Positions 30,510 through 42,565 of a stretch of DNA of 64,000 bases are shown piece by piece. Below the pieces are notes generated by a model. The model saw only the letters and a program-made list of their open reading frames with translations. It had not been told where the DNA came from and made no database searches. Origin of the DNA: Exobasidium rhododendri (lineage: Eukaryota > Basidiomycota > Exobasidiomycetes > Exobasidiales > Exobasidiaceae); assembly GCA_026210745.1 (NCBI GenBank), contig CP110631.1, positions 2,046,001 to 2,110,000 on the forward strand, in the 5' to 3' direction. Positions within the stretch are counted from its first letter, which is position 1; each line of letters begins with the position of its first letter. The translations under genes and the position numbers were made by a program.

Positions 30510-32983
30510 TCAATCATCCCAACGCTCCCTATAGCGATGAATGCGATCCGGTTGTGTAGCCTCCGTCTCCAAGCGGGCGCACCGGGTCGAAAATCTCGGG
30601 TAGTAAGAGTCCACGACGGCTTCAATGTCCTCCGTCTTGATGACTTGTCCTTTGGCGTCCTTCTTGTTTAGTGCTTTGTACGAAGGCAACTTGACCATGT
30701 CGCTCACAACTCGAAATTCCCAGTGATGCAGCTTCGACTTGATGCTGGCGTGCTTTCCGCATGATTCGCCCAGGTAGAAAGTGAACGTCTTTTCTCCCCT
30801 TTCGTTCTTGCCCTCCTCTTTAATGTCCTCGGCGTCACTCGATAATTCGCTGCTAGAATACGCCGAGTCTATGACGAACGTCTCGGGGTCATAAAAGTGA
30901 CCCCAACAGGTGTAGGCAAATTCGCACTTCTGTGTGCTTCGATGGCAGGCAGCGCATCCAATGTGTTGCTTCCTCTCCACGCTCGTCATGGTCCGTCTCT
31001 CGAATTTGGGATAGTGCTTGAGGTACCAGGTGAACTGGCGTCGATTCGATTGCGACGTAAGACTGTCGTACTGCGACTTGAATTTTGCCTGCAGATTCGT
31101 TCGAACGGCCTCCAGTCGTGCCAGACGCTCGTCGCCGACATCCAGCTCTACAAGCGTAACAATGATGGACCGGATGTACTCTTGAAGACGATCACGTCGA
31201 TCCAGCGAGCGAACATCAGACAGGTAATCTTTGCTGACCAGGGACGGAGGGGAAAGGGACCTCTTTCGCTTCGAGATGATCTTTTCTCCTTTCCGAATGA
31301 TCTTTCCGATCGGCTTTCTTGCCACCCTGTCCGGAACAATGAAGTTCGACCTCTTCGGCTCCGAGCTGTCATCACTGTCATCGTCACTCGAAGAAGATGA
31401 CGACGACGACGCCGAGGCTGCGTCGCTGGAAGATGCCTCGCCCTGCCTCTTTCGCTCATTCCGTAGTCTCTGTCGGCGCAGACGAGCGATCTCCTTTGCT
31501 CGCTTGGCTTCGTGCTTCTTCTGAGACGTCGAACGAGCAAAGGCATCGACGTTGAGGTTTTGTGCCAAGTCGTCGTCATCAGAAGACTCTTCCCGGCTGC
31601 GTGCTTGCTCTTTCCTCTTTGCTTTCTTATCCGACTTTGCCCTAGGTTTCCCTCCTTTTGCTTTCGGACTACTCTTCTTGTCTTTCCGCATGATGAGCCG
31701 GGTATCTCGTTGATTTCCTTTGTCAACCTGCGCAGAAGAAGAGCCGACTTCTGGCTCTGGCCCTTGCTGCGACGTCGATTTCTCCTCTTCCACGATGCTC
31801 GACACCTTGTTTGGCCGTACTTGCTGACGGTCAACGTCCACCTCACTATTGTGATGAAGTCTCTTCAAGCTCTCTTGCCTTTGCTTTACCTGGAGTAGGT
31901 GCCCTTTGGCTCTGTCAACCCGGCCGTCTTCTTCGTCGCTACCCAGGAATAGAGAGGAGGTACTGGCCTCTGCAGCTCTTGGACGGCACCCACTTTCAGA
32001 GTGTGTACTCTTCGTCCCGACGTCAGTTCTCTCTTCCGGATCATGCGATAGAGCTGTCTCGGGGTGATAATTTGATCGCCTCACAGTCAAAGGGTGCTCG
32101 GGAAGTTTGAGCTTCGAGCGTGCAGGCGATTGTGCCATAGTATCCTTTGCTTCCTCGTTTGCTAGTGGAGAGGTAGAGGAAATTTCGGGAGGATGATCTG
32201 CCGTTGGAAACCCTACATGAGCCGTCTGCAAAACTACGGCGGAGTTGTGTCGTCCTTCATCTGGTCGCACGCTATCGGCAGTCGAAGGCCCCGACTCTTT
32301 TACTCGGTCCGCCTCATCAGAGTCTTCGATGTCAATCTCGACCGAGTCCTGCGTTGGTCTCTGGTCCTCCTCTTCTTCCTCCTCCATCTCCTTCTCGCCC
32401 TCCTCCTCGACTCCGACTCCTTTCCGTTCCCCTCCCTTCGCGATCATGTCATGCTCCTTGTTGATTATTGCCTTCACAGGAGCCTCACGTCTCATGTCTA
32501 AAGCGGTCTGAACTTCCTCTTCCTCCGCCTCTTCCTCACGAGTATTCTGATCGAGTTCTGCTTGACCTGATGCCTTCACCTGCGATACTCAGCACATCGA
32601 CGTCAGCTCCTCCCGGATTAAACTCGACTGTTCTTGGCAGTGACACCGTGACTCTAACTCACCAGTCTTGCACTCAGCGCCGGTACTTCTACCCACACAT
32701 TCGAGTCCTCTTGATGAGCCGCTTGACCAACGTGGTCGTAGCCATAATCACGCACAAAGCTTTCTTCCAGTCTGCAGTCTTCAAGTCTTTCTCCCACACC
32801 TCTTCTCAAAGCTGATTTGACGCTCGCTGCTCCCCGCTTTGAAGGCCTTGTCCGGGGAGCTAAGGTGGACGAAGTATACCGTTCCGGTGCGAGGCGAGCT
32901 CTGCTGGGACGTTGAGAGGTGGAAGCCTCAACGTCTTCGGTCCTGACAACTTTGCCCTGTGTCCTTGCCCTTTGAGGTGGCAT
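30510..32983 (-). CDS. DUF4211-domain nuclear protein
   Basis: Exons 32983-32663 and 32579-30510 (83-nt intron, GTGAGT...CAG, phase 0) give 796 aa. The first 550 residues are charged and disordered, with acidic blocks, Lys/Arg clusters resembling nuclear localisation signals (KKSSPKAKGGKPRAKSDKKAK region) and a Ser/Asp tract. The C-terminal 220 residues form the DUF4211 domain: VPDRVARKP-type linker, RQFTWYLKHYP, the Cys/His pair HIGCAACHRSTQKCEFAYTCWGHFYD (four Cys and two His, possibly a metal site) and LGESCGKHASIKSKLHHWEF. DUF4211 is found in fungal and animal nuclear proteins (QSER1 carries it); a chromatin role is inferred by analogy, not seen. It is tail-to-tail with KGD4 (97 bp between stops). 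Confidence 0.82.
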
Positions 32984-33602
32984 ATATGATGCGAAAGAGT
33001 CGTCACCACAGACTTTTGCGGACGGGGGGGGCGTCTATGGTATCGACTGCAGCCACCAAGTGAATGATTGCGCTACCAAAGAGAAGCACGCATTTATCCT
33101 ATATTATTGAGGAGAAGTTCCCAAAGATCAAGATTAGTTTTTAGTGATTGCGCGGTATAACTCGAGATGCGAATATAAGTGAATGGAACGCTAAAATCGG
33201 CTGTGACTTGCAAGGCCACATTCGGGCGCACATGGCCCTCCTAGAGAATTTATCCAGCTCAAAGGGCTTACTAGAGCAGTAGTGTCCTTTTGTGTACCTT
33301 TCTGTCGGAGTTACGAGGAAGAGGAAGAAGCAGCAAGGGTGTCAGTGACTCGCGAACAGCAGCAGCAGCAGCAGCAAGAGCGGTGATTCTAATCGAAGAC
33401 CAGCCTTTCATCCCTTTCTGTGCCTCCAGTTCCCGCTCTCCTTCACCTTCCCTTTTCCTCTTCCTCCCCACACCTTCCTCTTTCGTCAACTGCTTACTTC
33501 TCGTCCTTCTCCACCGAGACAACTAGGCTTCCATTTTGCGATCCGTTTGGGCAAATTGGCTGGCGAGCGAAGGGACCGCCAATTAAGACCAAAAGTCCCA
33601 CC
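32984..33602. promoter_or_regulatory. divergent intergenic between DUF4211 gene and RGG/coiled-coil gene
   Basis: 619 bp between start codons. It includes a run of seven G (about 33025-33031), a (CAG)n run (about 33359-33376) and a strongly pyrimidine-rich tract (about 33420-33520) just upstream of the plus-strand start, typical of fungal promoters. An in-frame upstream extension from 33420 lacks an ATG before 33603 and is not used. Confidence 0.5.
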
Positions 33603-35809
33603 ATGGCCGAGCCAGCGCAGAAAGTCATACCTGGAGCGCCGTCAACGATCAGTGCAAAGTCTGCCAGTAAAAAGAAGAAGCAGCCACAGCAGCAAAAGCA
33701 GGGAAACACAAACGGGGCTCAAACTTCTCCAAAAGATGCCGTTTCTCAAGCTGCTACCGCTGCAACGCTGATGGAAAAGGCACCCAGCAAGGACAAAGTC
33801 GACGAGAGCGTCAAAATTCAGGCAAAGGATTTGGCTGAAGAAGCAGAAAGACATGGAGCTATCGCAGCAGCTGAAATCGTCAAAGAAAAAGAGAGCGAAA
33901 AAGCTGGTTCTTCGGCTGAAAGAGAGAGCAAAAGCGCTCTACTAACAATCCTCGCAAAACGAGTCAAGATCCTTTCCAAGAAGCTGCAACGAGCAGTGAC
34001 GTATGAGGCACTGGAAGAGGAAAGGTTGAACACAGACATGAAGAGAATCATTGCGTCCAAGCCTGCGTTGGAAGCCAGTGTGGCCGAATTGACTGAAGCA
34101 GCAAAGGCGGTGGAGGTGAGTTGCGTACAGTTCGAATGTATCTCTCCGGTAATGCTTGACTGAAATCCACATATTGCGTCCAGATCGCCGAACAGGAAGC
34201 AAGCAAGAATGCGTCTCACCAATCGAGATTGGCAGTAGAAGCAGCAAAGAATGCCTTGATTACCGAACATGAAAAGAGGATCGCAACTTTGTGTCAATTT
34301 CTACATCTCTACTCGCTCACGCAACCATCTGTGATACCGACCTTTGCACCTATCTCACTGCCAGCTGTACTGGAGCAAGCTACTTCCCAAGAGGTAGGAG
34401 CAATTGCCAAGCTATACGCGGACTTGTCTTCCAATACCGAGGTGGTGTCGCAAGACGTGAAGAGTACCTTGATTGAAAAGCTGGCTTCTGGTAGCGAAGA
34501 TGACGTTGTGAAAGGGGTAACCTTCCAGCACATCAACGCAATGCTCGAAGGTCTTAGTTCACCTTCTGTACTAGTACAACCGGGTCAAGACCGAGATGTA
34601 AAAGTGGAAGCTGAGACGCAGGCAGTGCACGCAAATGGAAGTATTGAATTCCTCCAGAGTTCCGAAATTGACGATGCAACAGAGGCTAGCAATGCTTTGG
34701 AAGCAATTGAAGATGTCAAGCAAGCAGAGCCGGAAGGAGGTGCAGCAGACGGTATTCCCAGCTCGGAACTGAAGGGAGGAGCTAGTGTCAAGGGTGTGGA
34801 GAGCGGGAAAGGGTCTATTCTAGGACAGGAGGCTGGTGGTCAATCACAGTTGCAAGGTGAGCACGACGGGAGTGCAAAGGCGCAAGTAGAGGAGCCTATC
34901 CAGACGACGGAGATTACAAATGCAACTGGGAGCGTTGAAGCCGACGACAAAGCTGCGAAAGTGAGTGAAGGACGGTGTTCTCAAAGAAGGTAAATTTTGC
35001 CTTATAGCTAAAGAGATGTCCTATCCCTTCCCTCCTAGAAGGCCGACGAACTATTCCAATCTGGGCCGAAGGTGATTGATTGGGCAAACGATGATGACGA
35101 CTGGGGTGACATGATGATGCAACCGACTTCAAGCGCAAAAGCACCGACTGATGCGGTTATCGCTGCGCCTGTGAACACGACTTCGAATGGCAGCACTTTG
35201 AATCCTGCGGAAAAAGGGGGTGCGACGAATACCCCTGGGAAAAAGGCGAGTCACACGAACGGATCGAACGGGAAAATGAACGGTGACGTTCAGAAGGGCC
35301 AACCGGCTCACCACCAACGAGAGCGATCCAGCGGCCAACAACGTATCGCTACCCAACAACAGCAACAAAAACCACAACAAGAGACGGCCGCAGTGAAAGG
35401 CGCTGGAGAGGTCGATGAGGATGGATTCGAGACAGTGGCGAGCAGCAAGCGAACCAAGATGTTGCAACAACAGCAGCAGCAATATGCAGGTAGGGGCAAC
35501 AATCGCGGTGGACGAGGCGGTGGTGGTGGTGGAGGAGGAGGATCGAGCAGGACGGGTCGTGGCGGCTTCCTTCACGATGGCGGCAATAAAAGTCATGGAG
35601 GTGGTAATGGCGGCGGGAAGAGTGGCGGTGGTCAAGCGAGAGGTGGCGGCTTGCTGAGTGATGGTCGTGGCCGAGGTGAGCATGGTTCGAGGCGACGACG
35701 CGATGGCCTTGTTGTGCAGAGAAGCTCATCAATCTTCCCTCTTGCCTTTCTACTCATCTTCTCAGGCAAGAGCCGCGCTGGACGTTTAGATCAGGCCAGT
35801 GAGGTCTAA
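33603..35809 (+). CDS. coiled-coil and RGG/GGR-rich protein, possibly YAG7-like
   Basis: Four exons, 33603-34115, 34184-34960, 35039-35675 and 35766-35809 (introns 68, 78 and 90 nt), give 656 aa with all phases consistent. The N-terminal third is Lys/Gln-rich, then a helical segment (about residues 110-230; KRVKILSKKLQRAVTYEALEEERLN) that probably dimerises. The middle is acidic and disordered. A short conserved-looking box, WANDDDDWGDMM, starts exon 3. GFETVASSKRTK follows, then a Gln run and a long Gly/Arg-rich tail of RGG and GGR units (about residues 565-650), typical of RNA-binding or stress-granule proteins. The helical N-terminal part reminds me of the dimerisation domain of fungal Yag7-type proteins, but I cannot confirm it. 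Function unknown. Confidence 0.62.
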
Positions 35810-36034
35810 GGGGGCGTTCGTTTTCCATGGAGTGCTTTGGTGCCCCCTCCCCGGCAGGACCGACTGTTCCTGTGCTCCAGGCCGTCAAGAAAAAGACAAG
35901 AAAGGGTAGTGGTACAGTGATACAGATTTCGGTGTGTACAAGTACAGTGCAGTCAAAGCGTAGTAGTCTGGGCAGAGAGGTAGCTTGCCAGGACCGTCTT
36001 AGATATATATTGGCAAAGTTCCCCCGCTTCCTCT
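35810..36034. other. intergenic between converging genes
   Basis: 225 bp of 3' flank between the RGG protein stop and the CDC123 stop. Nothing else was seen. Confidence 0.55.
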
Positions 36035-37481
36035 TCATCGAGTCGGCAAATGTAAGACATCCTCGTCATCCCCGTCTACTTCATTTACCGCTGCTCGTGC
36101 AATCTGATGGTTCCACTCTTTGGCGAAGATTGCAATATTGTTCCCTTCTGCCGCTCCGACCACATCACTGGGAATCATATTGCGACCATAGGTGGGGAAA
36201 GATTGAGTCGTCTGCGCTCGTGAAGTGATCGTTCGAAGTCTTGGAAGTGGGACTTTGGGAGGCTTTGCTGTTCGCGGCGCTTGTCCACTCGGTCGAATGA
36301 GGATGGGCTCTCTTCCATCGGTAAAGATGCGCATGATCGTTTCTTCTTCTTCGTCATCGGATTCGTCTTCATCCTCGTCATCCTCGTCTTCATCATCTAG
36401 GCCGTCGTCGGAGCAATTCTCTTCACCCGACCATCTCTCCGCAATCTTTTCTATCTCTGACCACGTCCATAGCAATGCATCGGTGCGTTCCAAATACGGA
36501 TTCACGTCCATCAGGAAGACTTTGCTCATGTCTCTACTGATGTATGCGTCCCAGACAAAGTCATTGATCGGGAAAGGCGTTCGCCGTCTGTCCGATGGCG
36601 CCTCTGATGATGTCCCTCCTCCTCTCAACTGTGGTGACAAGTTGTCCAAAAAGAAGATGCGCAATAGCTTCCTCACTTTCAGTCGGAAAGAATGGTCTTG
36701 CAAGTGATCAAAGTAGGTTCCTGTGTCCCTTTGACTGATGCAGATCAGACTCCCAGCTCGAACAAAGCATCGAAACTCATGCGAGGTAGGAATCGTAAAG
36801 AACTTCTTCAATACAAGAACAGGTCGAATGGATGTCGAATGAGGAGGAATGTTCTCGGCTGCCCTTCCATCGTCGTCTGACAATTTCATCACCTCAAGCT
36901 CACGGAGTTGAGTGATGTCTTTCGACACAAAATCCGAAGATTTGAGAAGCAGATATATATCCGAAGGGGTAGTGCAACGTAGAGTAGATCCCGGCACAAT
37001 CCACGCAGCATCCTGTCGAGGAAGGAAAGGAAGGAGAGAAAAGGTAAATTAGACTCCAAACGTATCCCCTGATGAATACCAAACGAAGAGAAACACTTAC
37101 TGAGGGAGCGCTCCAATCTAGCTTGGGAAATACAGCTCCTTCGTAGGTGGATATGATCTGCCTGATACGTTCATTCAGTGGAGCAAAATCTCGTGGCTTG
37201 AGTGTTCCTCCCTCCTCTTCCTCCTCCTCCTCCTCCTCCTCGTCGTCGTCATGGTCTGATTTTTGGTCTTCATTGTCGTCATCGCTATCTCTCGGCAGGA
37301 TCAGTCCATCTTCTTCCAGCCACTCGACAAAGTCAGGCTGTAGGGTGAGTAGATCTATTACTGTCGCTTTCGGAGAAAATCGTCGGTACAAGGAAAACCA
37401 ATGGGGAAATCGAGTGTGATAAAATGCCAATTGGGGTGATGTGATGACAGGAAGCGTCGCCGATGTGGGCATGCTGGGCAT
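36035..37481 (-). CDS. CDC123: translation initiation factor assembly protein Cdc123 (D123 family)
   Basis: Exons 37481-37101 and 37012-36035 (88-nt intron, GTAAGT...CAG, phase 0) give 452 aa. Cdc123 is an ATP-grasp-like chaperone that joins eIF2 subunits (alpha/gamma) during assembly. The landmarks are visible: FYHTRFPHWFSLYRRFSPKATVIDL, PLNERIRQIISTYEGAVFPKLDWSAPSDAAWI, LLLKSSDFVSKDI, LVLKKFFTIPTSHEFRCFVRAG, LICISQRD, and FVWDAYIS...VFLMDVNPYLERTDALLWTW (metal and ATP ligands D-x-N). Two acidic inserts make it longer than yeast Cdc123 (about 360 aa): one at about residues 65-95 and one at about 325-355. The last 90 residues are Pro/Arg-rich and extended. Confidence 0.92.
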
Positions 37482-37846
37482 GGCGCTTCAGTAGTGGTCA
37501 GGTCCCATGTATCGCGTTCTTCCTGCCAACTTTAGCATTGGTTGAGAAGCTCGACCCCTTCCACTGTACAGCGTCCCTAAATGGCAGTGTATACAGGACT
37601 GGTAATGGGTCCATCGGCGCGTGGCGACATTGTTTGATCCAATGACAAAGTGGAGAGAGTCCTTCCGACTGGATCTGCCACGAAGCGAGCAGTCACTTTA
37701 TCACACACATTGTCTCGCATCAATACAGCCCTAGAGGGATCGCTACAAGATACTGATACTCTTCTATCTACTGCAATCGTCCAGACTCGTCTCGACACTA
37801 TAGACTTCGACCATCGTCTTTCTGGCCCTGCGCTGAGAGTCACACG
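37482..37846. promoter_or_regulatory. divergent promoter region CDC123 / EH-SH3 gene
   Basis: 365 bp between start codons. It contains no gene that I can support. An open frame at 37650-37949 overlaps the start of the EH gene and is a shadow. Confidence 0.5.
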
Positions 37847-40800
37847 ATGTATGGAGGAGGTGGTGGCCAATGGCCCGGCCAAAATCAGCAGGGCTACATG
37901 CAACCCCAGCAGACTGGCTACATGGGAATGCAACAACAGCGACCGATGATGACTGGCATGCCCCAACAGCAGCAGCAGCAATCACAGCAGGGCAATTTTG
38001 GTCCTCAACAGACTGGTATGGGCATGGGAATGGGTGGCCTCGGGATGGGCATGCAACCACAAGCCACCGGCATTGGTGGTAGTGGTATGAACATGAATCT
38101 AGGGATGGGATTGAATGCTGGCTTGGGTGGTATGAGACAACCGTCATACGGTCAGCCTGGAGGTATCATGGGCGCCAATCAACAAAGATTTCTCTCACCA
38201 AATTCTGGAATGATGCAATCCCAACCGACAGGCATGATGCAACCACAGCAGCCAACAGGGATGATGCAGCCACAGCAAACTGGAATGATGCAATCGACCC
38301 CTCCTAGACCTCCAATGGGCTTGCGTCCTCAAGCTACAGGGTATGCAGGAGGGCAGATGCAGATGCAACAGACTGGACTTATGCCACAAATGACAGGTAT
38401 GCCAATGGATCCTCGCATGCAGCTCATGTCGATGCAATTCTTGCCGGCAGCTCAACCATTTTCCGGTGCTCCCATGGCTGGCAATATGAACTTCAACAAT
38501 GCTAGTATGCAACCTGCTTCCTTTCAATCGTCCATTCAGAACTTATCACAACAGCAACAAGGCTCAAAAGAGCCAAAGATTCCATGGGCATTATCAAAGG
38601 AAGAGCGCAAGTCGTACGATTCCATCTTCCGAGCATGGGATCAAAAGGGGACTGGATTTGTATCTGGAGATGTTGCTAGAGAAGTCTTTGGTCAGAGTGG
38701 TCTGGACCGTGATCGACTCATGCAGGTTTGGCACCTCAGCGACACGGAAAATCGAGGAAAGCTAAATCTAGCAGAATTCCACGTCGCTATGGGTCTCATT
38801 TACCGAGGTAAGCAATGCAACAGTGTTCACTATTAGCAATCGGGAAGCAACACTGACTCTGACTTTTTGCTACTTGCCATGCGCTCCAGCTCTTAATGGC
38901 AATGACTTGCCTGATTTTCTTCCGCCAGAGTTAGTGCCACCCTCTGCGCGAGACTTGTCCGAGTCGGTCGACTTTCTCAAAGACTTGCTGAAACGGGACA
39001 CCAACGTTCGAAATACGACCGGCCTCAATTTGCCCGAGTCAGGGTCGAATAGCAATGCAGCATATGGCAAATCACGATCGTTCCACGAGAATCCTATTCA
39101 GAGGCAAGATGCAGCCGCATATAAGCACAGCGACGTTGAAAGCACGGGCTACAAAAGCAGTAGTAGACATCTAGATCGAAAGACGGTCCGATATGGCGGT
39201 GAGAGTGCGTCTGAGGATATCAGCGAGATGAAGAGACAGCTAGCACAGACACAAAAGATGCTCGACTTGCAAGAAGAAAACGATGAAGATGATCGAGAGG
39301 TAGAAAAGGAGATGGACGAACTGCGATTCCGCATCAAGAGAGTGCAAGATGACATTGATTACTACAATCGAAGAGGTGGCAGGGATGCAGGGGACAATCG
39401 GAGAAAGGCAGAAAGAGAATTGCTTCACCTTATGCACGAACGATTGCCCTTGTTGGAAAAGAGGCTGGAAGAAAAGGATCGGAAGGTGAAAGACAAACGA
39501 GCGGGTGAAAGCAAAGATCGTGATCGTCGCAATGAAGGTTTCGAGTCAAGACGTCGATACGATGATGATGACGATAACGATGATAGAAGAGATCATTCTT
39601 ACTCGTCATCACGCCGGGAAGATGATCGAAGTAGCCGAAGCGAGACTCCTACTCCGAGAGATCGAGAGCGTCAATACACTCCGGATCGCGAGTCAACAGC
39701 GGCAGCAGCACCACCACCACCGCCGCCTCCCCCCTCTTCGTCTATCGCAGACACTACACGAGTGCCCCCTCTTCCACCTGCACCGGCGCCTGTTGCTGCC
39801 ATCTCTGCCCCAGCTCCACCACCTGCTCCATCTTCTGGGCCGCCAAAGAACATGAATCCAGAGGAAAGACAAGCCTGGATTCGATCAGAAGCTCAAAGAA
39901 GAATTGCCGAACGGATGCGTGCTCTTGGAGCCGCAGCACCTGCTTCACCTTCCCTTTCGCCTGCTCCTACTGGCGTGCAAGATGGAAGTGTTGAGCAAAG
40001 GTTAGCAGCCGATAGAGCGGAAGCACAAGCTAGATCTGCACAAGCTGATTCAGAAGCGTCGGCTCGAGAGGAAGCTAGGCGTGCAAGACTAGAGGAGCAA
40101 AAGATCGAGAGACAAAAGGCGGCAGTGACGACGATTAAGTCTGAACTGAAAGAGCAAGAAAAGAGTAAGAGTGCCCCTCCACCTCTGGTGATGCAAGCTG
40201 CCAGAGAAGAAGTTAACGAACAGGAAGAGATGTTGCGAAGAAGAGAAGAAGTACTTCAGAGGGAAAAGGTGGAAAGACAAGCCCGATTCAAGAAATTAGA
40301 AGAAGAAGAAGAAGAAGCTAAAAGACAAGAAGAGAACTTCAAGCAAAGACAAGGAATGTTTCAAGGCAAAGCTTCGTCGACTGCTCTTCCTACACCAACC
40401 CGTAAAGGAAAGGGTGGACCGCCTCCTCCACCACCGAGTCGTTCCAAAGTGGTAGCAGGAGCTGGGGCAGCCGCAGCATCTTCACCTCCAGCAGCCCCCT
40501 CTCAAGCTGCTTTACCTATTCCTCCGATTGCAGAGCCACCTGCCGAGACTCTTGCTGCACCTCCAGCCGCTGCCACAGTCAGTGGAAGTCCGAGCACCAA
40601 CCCATTCCACCGCATTCAACCTAACGGGTCTGCTGCAACGATGTCAGGTACGACGAATCCATTCTTTCGAGGTGGCGATCAAAATACTACGTCTGGATTG
40701 CCAGCCCCGCAACGAGCAGCTACACCTGCTACACCTTCGGTAAATTCATCTTTGCCAGTCGCAGCTGCGCCACCTCGATCGGCCCCAAAGGCATCGATGG

Positions 40801-41939
40801 ACGACGATGACTGGGGTGAAGACCACGCCAACGATGACGAAGACGACGATGCAGCAGATGGTCCTGGTTCCACCAATCGAGCTACTAGACAGAACTTAGC
40901 TCAAGCTTTATTCAGTGGTCTAGTATCGACCTCTTCTCCCTCCACTCCTCCTCCGCCCACCACGACCAAGTCTACCACGACCAGCGCAGCAAAAGCAGCT
41001 TCACCTGCTCCAGTTGCCCCTGCTCCGCCTGCAGCACCACCAGCTACGGCAGCCGCTGTGTCACCCGTCTTCGCAATTGCGCCTTCCACCGGGACGCCAA
41101 ATCGCGGTGCTTTGATGGGCGCAATTCAAGGAGGTTTGAAGCTACGAAAAGCCAATACTGTCGATAAAAGTGCCCCCGCTGTGTCTGGATCGGTGATTGG
41201 GGATGCTAGTGCCCCTGTTCAAAAGTATGTTCCGCCTCCTAGTCCTCCTTCTCCTCCTTCTGCCACTCTTGCGAGAGGAGATGAAGAGGAAGAGGAAGAA
41301 TCTGCTGCCCGCGCTTCTTCTAATCCCAATCGACAATCTGTTGACTGGGCTAATCAGTTGGCAGCTGAGCAAATGAACGGGACCGCAAAAGCCAGCACTC
41401 TTCCGGACGAACCGAGTGTGCGCGAAGCGGAAGAAGATAGCGAGGATGAAAGGGAAGGTCCAGAAGACATTGAAAGCATCAAGGGAGTCTCACATTTTAA
41501 TGGTCATGTCACGGCTGCTGAAGACATCAACGGAGGAGGCGATGGGCTTGATGAATTCGACCTGACTAAGACGGTTCGAGTAAGAACCTTGTATCCTTAC
41601 CACAGCCAAAGAATCGAGGATCTTACCTTCTTGGACAGCGTCGTTGTCCTGGCGCATCCAGCAAAAGATGCAAGCAACGATTGGTGGTATGGGACAATGA
41701 ACAACGGTACCAGGGGAACCTTCCCCAAGTCGTATGTTCAAAGCGTGGAGAATGCAAAGACGGCAAAGGCATTGTATGACTTTGAAGGTTCATCTCCCGA
41801 GGAAATGAACTTTGAAGCCGGTCAAAAGTTGCGCATAGTCGATGACGAAGATGAAAATTGGTGGAAAGTCCTCGACGCCGAAGACAAGATCCTCATCGTT
41901 CCAGCAACTTATGTGGAAATAATCAGCACAGGTCAGTAG
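37847..41939 (+). CDS. EH-domain, coiled-coil and double-SH3 endocytic scaffold (Pan1/intersectin-like)
   Basis: Exons 37847-38807 and 38890-41939 (82-nt intron) give 1336 aa. The order is: Gln/Met/Gly-rich N-terminus (1-240) with about nine QxTG motifs; one EH domain (about 244-340: [27 protein letters not shown] and LWHLSD-type second hand); coiled coil (about 435-520); Pro-rich runs; a WH2-like [21 protein letters not shown] (about 645); a Glu/Lys helix (about 690-820); Ala/Pro-rich linker with NPFH and NPFF (EH ligands); the acidic box DDDDWGED; and two SH3 domains at the C-terminus (about 1218-1275: [23 protein letters not shown]; 1280-1336: [26 protein letters not shown]). It should act in actin-linked endocytosis. 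A stop follows the second SH3, but a phase-compatible donor (GTCAGT at 41932) overlaps it; see the intersectin finding. Confidence 0.85.
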
Positions 41940-42565
41940 AGAGAAGCGGCAGGCTAGACCTATTTCTTCCCCTTTCTTTCATGATCTCTCTTTCTCTCTC
42001 TCCCTTCATCACACCTTCCTTTTTCTATCTCCTCGGCAAGACCTCCCTCTTTCACATAATTTCCTTTCCTTACCTTCTTCCTTTCCGCGGTGGGGGGGTC
42101 CTGTGATCTTCGCAGCGTGCGCAGACGAAGCGGGAACGGCGGAATCAGCCAGTCAAAGAGGGAGGACTGGTGCAGAGAATGACACGGATGAATCAGTCTC
42201 TTTCATCTGTCTGCCATCTCTGCGCCTGCCAAGAATTCATTTCTTCTTCCTCCCTCTCTTGCTTGCGCTTTCTCGCTTACTCGCTTAGTTTTTGAAGTGC
42301 ACGCTTGCTAAAATTTCCTCTTCTTTGCCTCCCCTCGCTTCATACCGCTACTCCCGACCATCAAATCCTCATCCATCTTGTAATGCCATTGTCGATGATC
42401 CCATACGGATTCTCGCCTTTCGATGCTGTTTACTCCTGAACAATCTGGATCTGTTGCAAATTTTCACCCTCAGTTGTAGCATCGGTAGCAACAGTAGCAG
42501 CACAAACGTTGCCATCGTCGACCTCTACTCTTGACGCTTCCTTCAGCAAGACCGAGAGTGCGGGA
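41940..42565. other. intergenic or possible long intron between EH-SH3 and RhoGEF genes
   Basis: 626 bp. It starts with a pyrimidine-rich stretch (41960-42090), has a G-run (about 42091), and contains open frames at 42103-42288 and 42440-42565. The latter is in frame with the RhoGEF start. Acceptor-like CAGs at 42113-42115 and 42498-42500 could join to the donor at 41932 in a compatible phase. As drawn it is a spacer carrying the 3' end and the promoter. Confidence 0.5.

Noticed and set aside
31148-31846. 232-codon minus-strand frame in the DUF4211 gene
   Set aside because: Alternate-frame shadow of the Lys/Arg/Ser-rich coding exon on the same strand.
35129-35683. 184-codon minus-strand frame opposite the RGG protein
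   Set aside because: Thr/Leu-rich complement of Gly/Gln repeats; no start context or homology.
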